This document shows, piece by piece, positions 54,702 through 64,000 of a stretch of 64,000 bases of DNA. The stretch is from positions 1 through 64,000 of the forward strand of contig CAICTM010000048.1 of the NCBI GenBank assembly GCA_903772945.1, in the 5' to 3' direction. Origin of the DNA: Seminavis robusta. Taxonomy: Eukaryota > Bacillariophyta > Bacillariophyceae > Naviculales > Naviculaceae. The notes under the pieces were generated by a model. The model was not told the origin of the DNA. It saw only the letters and a program-made list of their open reading frames with translations, and made no database searches. The position numbers were made by a program, and so were the translations under genes. Position 1 is the stretch's first letter; each line of letters opens with the position of its first letter.

Positions 54702-56803
54702 ATGGGGGTGGGGGGGAGAGAGAAGGGGGCTGCAGTGTCGTTGGCAGTGCATTTGATCAATTCGGGAGGGGAAGGGACTATCAAAAGTTGGAAGCGCTCT
54801 GTCCGGGGGAAAGAAGAAAATAAAGCAATACTATAACGCTTGCCAATGCCTCATCCCCTGTTCCCTCTGCGGGAAGCAACTGGGAAGAGCGGGTGAATCA
54901 GGGTTCGGAGCCCCAGTCATGCACTGCAGTGGATCCCAAGTATACTTCTTTGTCAAGATTGACAAAACTCTTCAATGTTGCCCCGCTTTCATTGCCAGTC
55001 AGCTCCTGTTGCCATCGCAGGAACCGTCCGCTTGGCGATCGATCGAGGATCGTTGGATTTGCTTCTGTCCGATCGAGTGCAAGATCCACCCCGTCTTCCC
55101 CTAGAATGACTCCTGACATGCTACGGCAGGAGAAGCAATTGCCAAATCTTGCAGCAATGCAATGCAATGCAATGCAAGGCAAGGCAATGCAAATGCAACG
55201 CAAAACAAGCAATCAATGAAAGGGCGCGCCAAGTACAACCCTCAGAAAGACAAGTCCGAGCTACAACATGTTTTTCAAGCTTTCAACTTTCAAACGCTCG
55301 CTAGCTACCGCCGCGCCATGATTGGGCGACGACGGTATGTTTGCCATCAGAGAAGAGATGTGTACGCCCATACCTGGGGCTTAACCAACGAACTACTACA
55401 AGACACGCAACCCCTCATCGCCACAGCGCTCAACTAAAAATCCAGCCACAGAATCGTCGAAGGCTCAAAGATACAGTATCTAGATGGATCTCATGGAAAC
55501 GCAGCACAGTGGAGATTCATGTGTCACGAGTAGGAGACGGCCTTCGAAACGTTCCTTGAAACGTGGATACATGTACGACACGGAAATCTACAATACAACA
55601 GACGGGAATCATTGTCTGTCCCCACGGGCAACCGTGGCGAATCGAGCCACCAGATGGATCTCGTGTGTTTTGGACAGGGGTATACGGTACCCTTGAGTCT
55701 ACCGAGAGCTTCACGACATCTGTTGCAGTTTCGGCACAATCAAAGGAGAAACCAGGAAGTCTTGGCATTTGGGTGGACTCTTCCAACTCCAGTCTCTGTC
55801 AGTGAAAAGTCTTTCCAACGTCGTTGCGTCCACAGGGCAAAAAGATCGTTCGTACCAGACTCTATCTACACGTCATTGCATTACGATGGCGAAAAGTTGT
55901 CTGCTGCCTGCTGTACAATTATTGAGCCAGCTAGATTTCAAATATGTTTGGATTCATGGTGGATGTGTTTGAATGGATGGATCCGTGGGGCATCAAAACG
56001 TCACAGAGCAAAAAGGCAACGGCATCGACGCGGGCAACGTTCTGGAATGTGGCGAAGGGATCCTGGAACATCAAGAGGAAAGATGCGTCATGGCAGGGCC
56101 AGAGAGTTCCGAGCGAGCGAATGATTCCGCCTGTGGAAGGCCTGTCATGCCCAGGTTGGAGGTTTCAAATCAATCCGGAGGGAACTGAATCAAATCCAAG
56201 TATACTTCTTTGTCTTGACCAAACTCTTTAAGGGTCAAGAATCGACTGTGTGATAGAGACGAAAATGCTGCGTGGACAATCCAACACATTCTCGAGGATT
56301 TCCTTGCTGCATGCTGCGTGCCTTTTGTCCTATTTGTCCTTCTTTACGCACCATATTTCGTTGACGGTGTATGATGAGAGCTGTGGTACCCGGTACCGTA
56401 GGTCGACGCATTTGCTTCCATCGCAAAGACAGGCAGCGACAGGGCCGTTCGCGTTGACGTCCTCTATCGAGGCGTTCAATGCCTACGCTTGACAGGCCAA
56501 GAAGGAACAGGGCATATCCTTGCAGGCGGAAACGGAAGGGCTGATTCAATCTCCATTCCCAACAGCTTCAACGACGTTTGCTACTACTGGTATGCACAAA
56601 CTTCGCCGGAACTATAGGATAATGACTAATAAAGTGCCCTGTATGTATGTACAAAGTTCTTGTGATGATGCCTAGCTGGCTAGTCAAGAGTGACTCAGTC
56701 AAGCAGACTGTATCCTCTAGCTAGATTGCCTACAGGTAGCTACACAAGTACAGTAGTTATAGTAGAATGTGTGGATAATTACCTACCTTTCGGTTGTTTA
56801 CTT
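54702..56803. other. Spacer between receptor and four-TM gene
   Basis: Contains a (GCAAT)n pentamer run at 55150-55200. On the minus strand, coding-like fragments sharing the phrase DKEVYL occur at about 54945-54960 and 56186-56215, suggesting two diverged copies of an unknown sequence. The 5' part of the 3'-end duplication described with the four-TM gene starts near 56580. No gene is called. Confidence 0.4.
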
Positions 56804-57721
56804 TCAGGCTGACTCCTTGGGATCGTGTGTGGTATCCTGCTGTGCCACATCTTGGTGGTATTGACCCAGCAGCATTGCCTCTGTCGTCATGCAAGGAGAG
56901 GAAAAGACGGCAGCAGCATGTGTCACAGTCACGGTGTTCGAGGCATCAGTTCTTTGGACCTCTTGACCAGATCCACTGACCAGATCCACTGGCCCCCATT
57001 CTTTCTCCTGCAGATGAAACATCACTATGCCTCTTTCTCCGTCAGCTTCGGTCTGTTCCTGGCCAACAGCAAAGCAACAGCCAAAGAACAGAATGGAGAC
57101 ATACAGGAATATTTTGATTGCAGCATTGGTAACCAGAGCTGTGTCATAGAACAATATGAGTCGAAGGATTTCCACCACAACACTTGCAAGCAAGAACCCC
57201 ATCAAGACAGCCCAATCCAGCAACAAGTTGGCCCGAGGGGTTTGGTTTGCTTGACTTGAGCTGGAACCCATGTTCCGTACAATCAAGAGGGCATTGACAA
57301 TGCAGAGTCGAAGGCCTATGGCTGCAATCAAAACAAAATATAATCCGCTGCATAGTTGTTGAATCTTTGCTGGTTCTACCCCCCACTTGTTCCATTGTGC
57401 TTCTTGGACACCCACACCGATGGAGCACAACTGGATGCATAGTCCCAACAAAATGCCGCAAAGCACAGCTTTCTGTTTCTGGTTTGCCAGGGTCATCATA
57501 GTTCGCTTCTTGCCTTGCCTTGCCTTGCCCTGCCCTGCCTTGATTTGCTTCCCGTTGGTTTTTCTATGCTCTTGTTGCTTCTTGCCAGGAAGGAAGAATG
57601 CATTAATATTCAAACTTACTTGCTGACCCTGGCTACCGGTAGCAAGGATCTTTAGGAGCCTCCCCATACCGGTTGTGCTAAATGTACCAGTAGCCACCGC
57701 GCCGAGAGGTAAACTACTCAC
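56804..57721 (-). CDS. Uncharacterised four-TM membrane protein
   Basis: The frame is 305 residues. Four hydrophobic segments are visible: AVLCGILLGLCIQLCSIGVG, CSGLYFVLIAAIGLRLCIVN, LLLDWAVLMGFLLASVVVEI and AIKIFLYVSILFFGCCFAVG, then a cytosolic tail (QEVQRTDASNT, YHQDVAQQDTTHDPKESA). The start is uncertain. The first 34 residues end at a good donor (GTAAGT, 57614-57619) and a low-complexity TTGCC pentamer run follows, so either an intron lies between about 57619 and 57500 or translation starts at MMTLANQKQK (57499). Not recognised as a named family. Its 3' end is duplicated at 58536-58877. Confidence 0.6.
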   Translation of the reverse strand: MSSLPLGAVATGTFSTTGMGRLLKILATGSQGQQVSLNINAFFLPGKKQQEHRKTNGKQIKAGQGKARQGKKRTMMTLANQKQKAVLCGILLGLCIQLCSIGVGVQEAQWNKWGVEPAKIQQLCSGLYFVLIAAIGLRLCIVNALLIVRNMGSSSSQANQTPRANLLLDWAVLMGFLLASVVVEILRLILFYDTALVTNAAIKIFLYVSILFFGCCFAVGQEQTEADGERGIVMFHLQEKEWGPVDLVSGSGQEVQRTDASNTVTVTHAAAVFSSPCMTTEAMLLGQYHQDVAQQDTTHDPKESA

Positions 57722-58535
57722 GAAATGGGGTTACTATGGGTTAGAGAGGGAACTAGGCATAGCTACTAGCTTGAGGATTTAAATTGGCTTGGGATAAGGT
57801 TGAAATAGATTGGAGTACATGCATTGGAAGACTAGACCGTCTGACGCTTTTCACTCAGGCTTTAAAACGGCCAGGACTGGTTCTCATTCTAAGGGGAGGC
57901 TTTGAAATGGCAGATTTATTTAAGGGCATTTGTAATGGCATGTTGCAGATTTAAAGGATTGTTTTAAGGGCATGCTTATTTATTTAAATAAGGGCATGTT
58001 CATTCGTGATCAGGGCTATGGTGTTTCAATGAAGGCTTAAGGGCATGTTTCGAGGCATTAGGGGATTGTTTTAAAGGCATGTTCATATTTGAAGATTTAA
58101 GGGAATGCTTAAGGGCTTGTTACAAACGGTCATCAGTCGTAGACATTTTTATTTTTGTTTTAAAGCCTGAGTGAAAACCGTCGGACGGTGACTCGACGCT
58201 GCGCTGGGCTAGCTATGGTCCAATGAGAGCAATAGACAGGCATATCCTTGCAGACGGAAACGGAGGGAATCTACATGTACATTCCCATGAGTTTTTCTCC
58301 GTTTGCTTGTATGCACAAACTTCGTCGGAACTAGGATAATGACTAGTAAAGGTGTCTTATGTATGTACAAATTTCTTGTGATGATGCCTAGCTGGCTATA
58401 GTCTAGAGTGACTCGACTCAGTCAAGCAGAGTGTATCAATCCTCTAGCTAGATTGCATCTATATGAGATAGCTACACAAGTACATCAGCTATAGTAGAAT
58501 GCGAGGATAATTAATTTCCTTTTGGTTGTTTATTT
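57722..58535. other. Spacer containing a MITE, within the duplicated pair
   Basis: 57836-58189 is the MITE listed separately. From 58260 the sequence is homologous to 56580-56804, the 3' flank of the four-TM gene. Confidence 0.6.
57836..58189. mobile_element. MITE with 33 bp terminal inverted repeats
   Basis: Left end ACCGTCTGACGCTTTTCACT, right end is its reverse complement with two mismatches in 33 bp (the inner part is CAGGCTTTAAAAC on the left and its complement on the right). The interior has repeated AAGGGCATG words. Flanks GACTAG (left) and GACTCG (right) may be a 6 bp target duplication with one change. No coding capacity. It lies between the four-TM gene and its duplicate. Confidence 0.8.
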
Positions 58536-58877
58536 TCAGGCTGACTCCTTGGTATCTTGTGTGGTATCCTGCTGTGCTACATCTTGGTGGTATTGACCCA
58601 GCAGCATTGCCTCTGTCATCATGCAGGGCGAGGAAAAGACGGCAGCACAAGCAGTAGGTGTCGCCGTCTTGGTGTTCGAGGCATCAGTTCTTCGGACCTC
58701 TTGACCAGATCCACTGGCCCCCTTTCTTTCTCCTGCAGATGAAACATCACTATGTATACTGGACGCCTCTTTCTCCGATCCTTCTTTGGGGTGATCGCTC
58801 ATCGTTGACATCGTTGACATCCATGGCCGCATGGAATTATTGTTGTCGATCATGTGCTGCATCCAAGGATCCAGCAC
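58536..58877 (-). CDS. Partial duplicate of the four-TM gene (C-terminal tail)
   Basis: 113 residues. The last 55 residues (SGSGQEVRRTDASNT to DVAQQDTTQDTKESA) are nearly the same as the tail of the four-TM protein, and the similarity continues for about 225 bp past the stop. The first half (NNNSMRPWMSTMSTMSDHPK, EGSEKEASSIHSDVSS) has no counterpart. TTTAG just upstream (about 58886) looks like a 3' splice acceptor, so this may be the last exon of a gene whose 5' part is not recognised, or a fused remnant. No membrane segments remain. Confidence 0.45.
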   Translation of the reverse strand: MLDPWMQHMIDNNNSMRPWMSTMSTMSDHPKEGSEKEASSIHSDVSSAGERKGASGSGQEVRRTDASNTKTATPTACAAVFSSPCMMTEAMLLGQYHQDVAQQDTTQDTKESA

Positions 58878-60812
58878 CGAAGCCCTAAACCAAGGATGAA
58901 AATTGTTAGGGTTTTCGGATCAACCAGATTTCAAAAAGAACTAGTATCCACGTCTCACTGGCCTACCGTACCTTTGCTTTGGTCCTGGAATGCAAATTGG
59001 GGAGACAGTTTTCTTAACAAAGAGGTGATAAAATTGTAAATTTCTTTTCATCAGTCCATGCCCAAATACATGAACTATGGACTGATGAAAAGCTATTTTG
59101 AATTTGGACCTTCCCCAGTCTCCTACAGGCCTCCCCATGGTTGCGCTTTGCTGTGCCATCCCAAGCCGCCATATCTAGGCAACCGTATCTCAGCCAAAAC
59201 TCAACCTTTTTCGAAATTTTTTGCTTGGAATGATATCTACTCTTTTTGGAGAACTCAGAACTGTCTATTATCTTGAAGATAATAGGATTCCTAGAACACC
59301 CATATTCTAGGTGGGTAGCTTTACAGGGGCATATCTACCTGAAATATGGTGGGGCAAATCAATTTTGAGGTTTTTTTCATTTTTCTCATTTATTAATCTA
59401 AACATCTAAAATTAAAAAATTTGAAATTTTTTCCTACATGACACCACTTAACCAAAGGTACGGTATTATTTGACGGAGACACGACAAAAGAAAACGCGGC
59501 TTCGATCTCTAGCATACCGTAGTCTAGTCTACTGTAAGTGCTCAACTGTTCAACATCTAGCACGAGAATAACGCACCGCAGAATCTGAATCTTTCCACAC
59601 AGAAGGCACCATGTTGAGCTGTCTGCGGTTGTCGCCACCAAAGAAGGAGTCGGCGGCTTTGCGTGCTGCGAAGAAATCCAGAACGTCACGAGAGAATGCC
59701 GCTCCCTTGGTGGACCGCGCCGTCTTCGCGGTATCTGGCGTCGATGTGTTGTGTTCCTTTGGTTGGCGCTGCTATTTTTGGTCGCATTGCGCGAATATCT
59801 TCGAGAGCGGACTTATTGTCAAGAACGTCGAACGATAGTAATTTCTTCACCTTGTGCTTTCTTGGGAGACATGCTCGGCGCGGTCGCAATTCTTGGCATT
59901 GGTCTCGTGATTCCCCTGTGCTTCGTTTGGCATATTGGCAACGGCAACATCCGATTATGGGTTCTAGCTCAGTCAACGGGAACAGGATTACCAGCAGGTG
60001 CCGCAGGCAGAAGAGGGAGGAGCGTCACAAGTCGATCGTGATGGCGCTGGGGTGGAGTTGGTGTGCCTTGGCCATTGGTGCATATACATGTAATACCAGG
60101 TACTGTGCTAGCTAGAAAGACTGTATATTGGATTGCCCTTTTCTCGGTCATCGGCTCCGGCAGCACGACAGGAAGGAGGTTCGGGCTAATATATTTTATG
60201 TCGGATCCCTGGCCACGCCTAAATGCTTTTGAGTTGCTTTTACGATGGCCAGCTAGCCCAAGCAATGAATTTCTTCCTCAGTGCGTACCTGCGCTGCAAT
60301 CCCGATCACGGTTGGCCCCAGAGCTGGAGCTCTCACAACTATTAACTATTAGCCTCACCACTTGATTCGCTATATGCTATGCGATGATTCGATTCTTGGC
60401 CCCGGCACCAGATTTTCTTCCACCAGCCACTGGCTGCAGACAGCACATCAGGAATCCGTTGTTTATCTGGCCCAGCACTAGATTGATTATTTGCTCGATC
60501 GCAGCAAAGGAAAGTGTGCAGTATATGGTAGGTCGATTGTGTGGCGATTGAAGATTCCTATGATTTGAATGATGATCATCGTCAACAGACCAAGATGATC
60601 ACCGAAGATCCAGGTTTTGCACCGGATGCGGTGTGAACTATAACTGTGAGCAGTTGAATGTTAAGGTTAAGGACTATTGAAAAGAAGCACAGTGCCCCCA
60701 AAGCACCTCTCACAATGGCCGCCGTGCACCACTCCACAATCCCAACAGCAGAAAAGCACAACCGAAGAAGTGGACTATTAATACTGTACTGTAAGTAAGT
60801 AAGTAAGAGAAG
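58878..60812. other. Spacer before the beta-barrel-like gene
   Basis: A frame at 59611-59838 (MLSCLRLSPPKKESAAL...) followed in other frames by hydrophobic stretches (LGDMLGAVAILGIGLVIPLC) hints at a small, possibly intron-split or decayed membrane protein, but no consistent model could be built. 60790-60808 is a (TAAG)n run just before the next start. Confidence 0.35.
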
Positions 60813-61430
60813 ATGACGACTGAAGCTACGGCCATGGACGTGGATCCACCAGCTACTACTACTACTACTGCTAGTACCGGTACTGTAGTGGCTGCTGCCC
60901 CAACAGCAGCTCCAACCCCAGCAGACCCTGAATCGTTGAATGGCTGTTGGATTTTAGACAAATCAAAAGGCGAATGGTCGATGCGTGGATATTTGGAAAC
61001 GATGAATGTGAACGAATTGGCGATCAAAGCGCACGAAAAAGGCGAACAAGAGTACGACACGTTTCACACCATTCAGCTCACTACGGATCGCATCAAAATC
61101 ACCAAGCGATCACGAGTCAACGCGGATTTGGTCGTAGAGCTGCGCTTGGGAATCGAAGAAAAGGAGTTGTTGCCACCGGGAGATCGACTCAAGGCATCAC
61201 TCGCCGTGTCGCATAATCCTCGTCATTTGAAAATTGAGTCCTCGATGCATACCGTAAATGGAATTGCCAAAGTCACCGATGTCAAGGAAATGCAGCCGAA
61301 TGACACGGGGGGTGGTGGTGTCGTGCTGGTGCAGACACTCACCGTTCTCAATGAACAAACGGGAAATTCTCACACTACGACTCGATATTTCATTCCCTAT
61401 CGAGGAACTCCTCCTCATGAGGTTGTTTGA
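60813..61430 (+). CDS. Small FABP/lipocalin-like beta-barrel protein (tentative)
   Basis: Single exon, 205 residues. Residues 1-40 are Thr/Ala/Pro-rich and disordered. The rest opens with ESLNGCWILDKSKGEWSMRG YL and continues with a series of beta-strand-like segments (TFHTIQLTTDRIKITKRSRV, VVELRLGIEEKELLPPGDRL, LKIESSMHTVNGIAKV, GVVLVQTLTVLNEQTGNSHT) and ends TTRYFIPYRGTP. The 'NGxWxLxxSxxxxxYLxxMxVN' opening followed by alternating strands is like fatty-acid-binding proteins, but the similarity is weak and no ligand residues can be named. Intact, good context at the ATG. Confidence 0.55.
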   Translation: MTTEATAMDVDPPATTTTTASTGTVVAAAPTAAPTPADPESLNGCWILDKSKGEWSMRGYLETMNVNELAIKAHEKGEQEYDTFHTIQLTTDRIKITKRSRVNADLVVELRLGIEEKELLPPGDRLKASLAVSHNPRHLKIESSMHTVNGIAKVTDVKEMQPNDTGGGGVVLVQTLTVLNEQTGNSHTTTRYFIPYRGTPPHEVV

Positions 61431-63674
61431 TTACCGTATGGCTTGTGACTGCATGGTACAAGGATGTCAAAATGGATCCAATTATCGTCTCCCATCGTCT
61501 CTGGCTAGCTTGATTTATTTGGGTTGGGCTCTGTCAGATTATACAGTAATCAAAAAATAGGAGGTGGTTTTTGTGAACTATCGTGTATATATTCAGTCGA
61601 ATGAAACGAGAGCTCATCCACACTCTGAAGGAACTGATCTGATGCCCCCGACAAACTCTCCAAATTTCTTAGGCCTTCGTATCTAGCTAGCAAGAGCTTG
61701 TGGGAGATTATTTGTTGGTGACAATGTTTTGGTTGGTTCAAAATTCTGCTCTGTGATGTTTGGGATGCCAAAGAAGGAACCATTCTTCGCCGCTACGGTA
61801 CAGCGGGACAAGCGGAATGTTGATTGCACCCGTAATGCCCAGACCAAGGCGGGGCTCGCTTGTTTTGTTTGCAGACCATGTATACGTGAGCCGTGTTCAA
61901 AGCATGGCCGTCAGTCTTGCCAACAGAGAAGCAAGGCTTCAGAACACTCGCAACTGCAGCGTCTGGTACGTAAGGAGGCAATACCAACACATAGCATACC
62001 GGTATGGTCAACACGGTAGGGTTGCGTTTTGGAAGTACATGTATAGTATAATGTAGGCAGTTGGAACGCTGCGTTCAAGAAACTCTCGTGTTGTATGTGA
62101 AAACGAGCGAGGAAAGGGAAGCATTGCCTCGGTGCTTATATAACGACTATGGCTAGTCATCGCTGTAATGTCCCAGATTGGATACAACGTATGAGTATTT
62201 TGCCAAAGGACCAATCGCTCCTGTGTCGCAGCCAAAGCCTTGGGCAATCCCCCCAATCAGAAGCAAGGGCTGATCTCACTGTGGGATGCAGCCAATCACT
62301 GACAACACGTGCACGCTCACAAAGGAAGTGGTGCATTCATGAAACTCTACAGTAATCTACATCAATTGGCAGATCCCGCAGGGACATGCTGAGCATCAAA
62401 GGTTGAAACGTTGAAGGGATCGGTGAATGGGATGGGCGTACTGGAAGGGGGAAGGAGGGGTTTGGAGGGAGGAGGAGCCCTTCTCCAGTCTCAAGGCGAG
62501 CGGTGTACCCGTAACTCGTTTGCAGGAAAGAATCCCCTTGCAAGTACCAAGTACATTCATCCATGCATTGCCGAATTGAAGCTGTTGGCAATTGGGCTCT
62601 GGTATGAAAGGGGTCTGGAGTACGATGTAGCCATGTGTGCTCATGGAGCAGTAGGTCAGGTTGAGTTTGTGGATTGTGCTGTCCATTGTCTGCTTGGGAT
62701 TGAGTTTGGGCATTCCAATGTAGGAGTATCGTGACTGCGGCTCCAAACTAAAGAAAAACAGGTTCAGCCGATTCCATTCTACGAGTTTGTCCAAAACCGG
62801 GCCAATTCTTACCATCCGAGCAGTACGGTCTCTTCCCTTCCCTTTACCTCTGCAAGAAGTGTGTACCCTGCGAAACTGAGCCCATAGATGATGGCCAACC
62901 CCAGCACTCACAAGCAAGGTGTCTCGTTCCGTCAAGAACCAGCTTTTCTTGAAGTCACTCCCTTGCCAAAAAGATCCAACACGACACTTTCTTTTTAGCC
63001 GCTCTGCTGCTCTGTTTCATTGAACGCTCTTGAATGCTGGAGGGGCCGGACCAACAGGACGTCGGATCTCGACGTGCTGGGACCTCGTCCAGCCGCAAGC
63101 GGCATTCTATCCCTTTGAGCAATCAAAAGGACCATGCGGAAATAAGTCAAAGTGCCCTGATCCAAGAGAACTTGCAGTCTCACGATTGGAGAGCGCAAAG
63201 TTATGGAGATTATCTACTCCACGCCGCCCCAATCTCAGTTTGGATTCGACATTGAGCGAGTGGAGTCCTGGGGAGAGATCGATTCGATCAAGCCGTGCGG
63301 CGATACCAGGCATTACGGGACCAGGAAGAAGCCATCTGCGCTCCCGTGGCACCGTGCTCGCCAAGGGGCCAGTTACAAAACCGCAAAATCCAAACAGCAT
63401 TGCTACAAACATGATTTGGGATGCGGCTACCCTTGTATTGATGAGCTCATCGCGAATTTCTCGGATTCGTATTCGACAAGTGACGGGTGATCCCTAAGTA
63501 ATATAATAAGCCACGAACCTATCCAGGATAGATGATTCCTGCCAGCATTATTTATAGGGTTATTTTTTCAATGTCTTGGACTGCAGTGCACCCAATGTAT
63601 CGCAGGTCAGGATTCTACAATGCTCGATTCGATTCCTGTTTCCAATGCAAGAATGCACACACAAACCATACTAG
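61431..63674. other. Spacer before the psbA fragment
   Basis: A minus-strand frame at 62396-62935 is listed separately. Another minus-strand frame near 63120-63480 (FVAMLFGFCGFVTGPLASTV) is hydrophobic but unanchored. No mobile-element ends recognised. Confidence 0.4.
62396..62935 (-). CDS. Unrecognised frame, possibly a gene fragment
   Basis: 179 residues, no domain recognised. The middle part (LVEWNRLNLFFFSLEPQS, SYIGMPKLNPKQ, STIHKLNLTYCSMS) looks more protein-like than chance, while the C-terminus is Pro/Ser-rich. A GTAAGAATT donor-like sequence at about 62807-62815 suggests that part may be spliced. Could be a relic. Offered with low confidence. Confidence 0.25.
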   Translation of the reverse strand: MTERDTLLVSAGVGHHLWAQFRRVHTSCRGKGKGRDRTARMVRIGPVLDKLVEWNRLNLFFFSLEPQSRYSYIGMPKLNPKQTMDSTIHKLNLTYCSMSTHGYIVLQTPFIPEPNCQQLQFGNAWMNVLGTCKGILSCKRVTGTPLALRLEKGSSSLQTPPSPFQYAHPIHRSLQRFNL

Positions 63675-64000
63675 CTAGGCGACAATGGAAGGAGCGTTCA
63701 TGGCAACGGGGACAACCTCACCAGATGCCAAATCCAAGGGGAAGTTGTGCGCATTGCGCTCGTGCATGACTTCGGTTCCAAGATTGGCACGGTTGATAAT
63801 GTCGGCCCAGGTGTTAACAACACGACCCTCTGAGTCCACAATGGACTGGTTAAAGTTGAGACCATTCAAGTTAAAGGCAACCATGGAGATGAGCATGGAG
63901 GCCATCCACACGCCAACCACAGGCCAGGCCGCCAAGAAAAAGTGGAGGGCACGGGAGTTGTTGAAGGAAGCAAACTGGAACAGGAGACGACCAAAGTAGC
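63675..64000 (-). CDS. psbA: Photosystem II D1 protein (psbA), C-terminal third, in a nuclear setting
   Basis: The last 108 codons of D1, running off the right edge; the N-terminal two thirds lie outside. The visible part starts [20 protein letters not shown], covers the last membrane helix ([19 protein letters not shown]) and ends with the lumenal tail. All manganese-cluster ligands of this region are present: His332, Glu333, His337, Asp342 and Ala344 in [15 protein letters not shown]. The 16-residue processing extension [16 protein letters not shown] follows and resembles those of diatom plastid D1. Relative to typical D1 it has many conservative changes (for example WMASMLISM where FTALGIS is usual, and LGTEVM for LGMEVM). 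The codons are rich in G or C at third position (CTC, GCC, AAC, TCC), like the nuclear genes here and unlike AT-rich plastid psbA. No intron in the visible part. Confidence 0.85.
   Translation of the reverse strand, partial: YFGRLLFQFASFNNSRALHFFLAAWPVVGVWMASMLISMVAFNLNGLNFNQSIVDSEGRVVNTWADIINRANLGTEVMHERNAHNFPLDLASGEVVPVAMNAPSIVA

Noticed and set aside
55162-55203. GCAAT pentamer run as a telomere-like repeat
   Set aside because: Short, internal and interrupted; a simple microsatellite.
59611-60115. Possible small membrane protein split over frames
   Set aside because: No splice sites joined the fragments convincingly.

Overview
The window looks like nuclear DNA of a diatom, probably a pennate species with a repeat-rich genome. 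Reasons: genes have short GT-AG introns (about 84-160 bp, one of 583 bp); a ribosomal protein carries a plastid presequence with an ASAFAP-like ATAFSP motif; and the gene set (class C receptor with 7TM, TFIIIC subunit, PI 4-kinase, lipase maturation factor, ZIP transporter, Cys-rich secreted proteins) is stramenopile-like. I saw no convincing tRNA, rRNA, CRISPR array, reverse transcriptase or other virus-like gene.

Layout. 1-2.7 kb: a Crypton (tyrosine-recombinase DNA transposon), cut by the left edge, followed by a duplicated 58 bp block, long triplet repeats and a mariner-type MITE (3.6-4.1 kb). 4.5-7.5 kb: a three-exon PI4K beta gene. 9.1-10.4 kb: a type II membrane glycosyltransferase-like gene (minus). 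11.3-11.5 kb: a fold-back MITE. 12.0-13.5 kb: a secreted VWD-domain protein. 14.1-15.3 kb: plastid ribosomal protein S15. 16.0-16.9 kb: an SDR oxidoreductase (minus). 18.7-19.3 kb: a decayed MGAT5-like (GT18) fragment. 21.4-22.5 kb: a Ser-rich protein with a CxxC pair. 23.1-24.6 kb: a second copy of the glycosyltransferase-like family. 25.4-31.8 kb: a five-exon gene (minus) for a roughly 2,020-residue TFIIIC TPR subunit. 32.6-35.5 kb: a broken copy and an intact copy of a secreted Cys-rich repeat protein. 36.3-37.5 kb: a third, decayed member of the glycosyltransferase-like family. 37.7-44.7 kb is gene-poor and contains tandem duplications. 44.7-46.1 kb: a ZIP metal transporter (minus), separated by a perfect-looking AT-arm/GC-head fold-back from lipase maturation factor (47.1-49.2 kb, plus). 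51.5-54.7 kb: a GABA-B-like receptor. 56.8-58.9 kb: a four-TM gene and a partial duplicate of it, with a MITE between them. 60.8-61.4 kb: a small beta-barrel-like protein. 63.7 kb to the right edge: the C-terminal third of photosystem II D1 (psbA).

The most unusual item is the psbA fragment. D1 is normally plastid-encoded, yet here it sits in what otherwise reads as nuclear DNA, has GC-rich third positions like the nuclear genes, carries many conservative substitutions, and keeps all the C-terminal manganese-cluster ligands and the processing tail. This suggests an established gene rather than a recent plastid insertion, though only 108 codons are visible. A secondary theme is glycosylation: three related Golgi-type transferases (one dead) and a dead GT18 fragment lie within 30 kb. 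Spacers are unusually rich in the palindromes TACCGGTA, GGTACC and CTAGCTAG.
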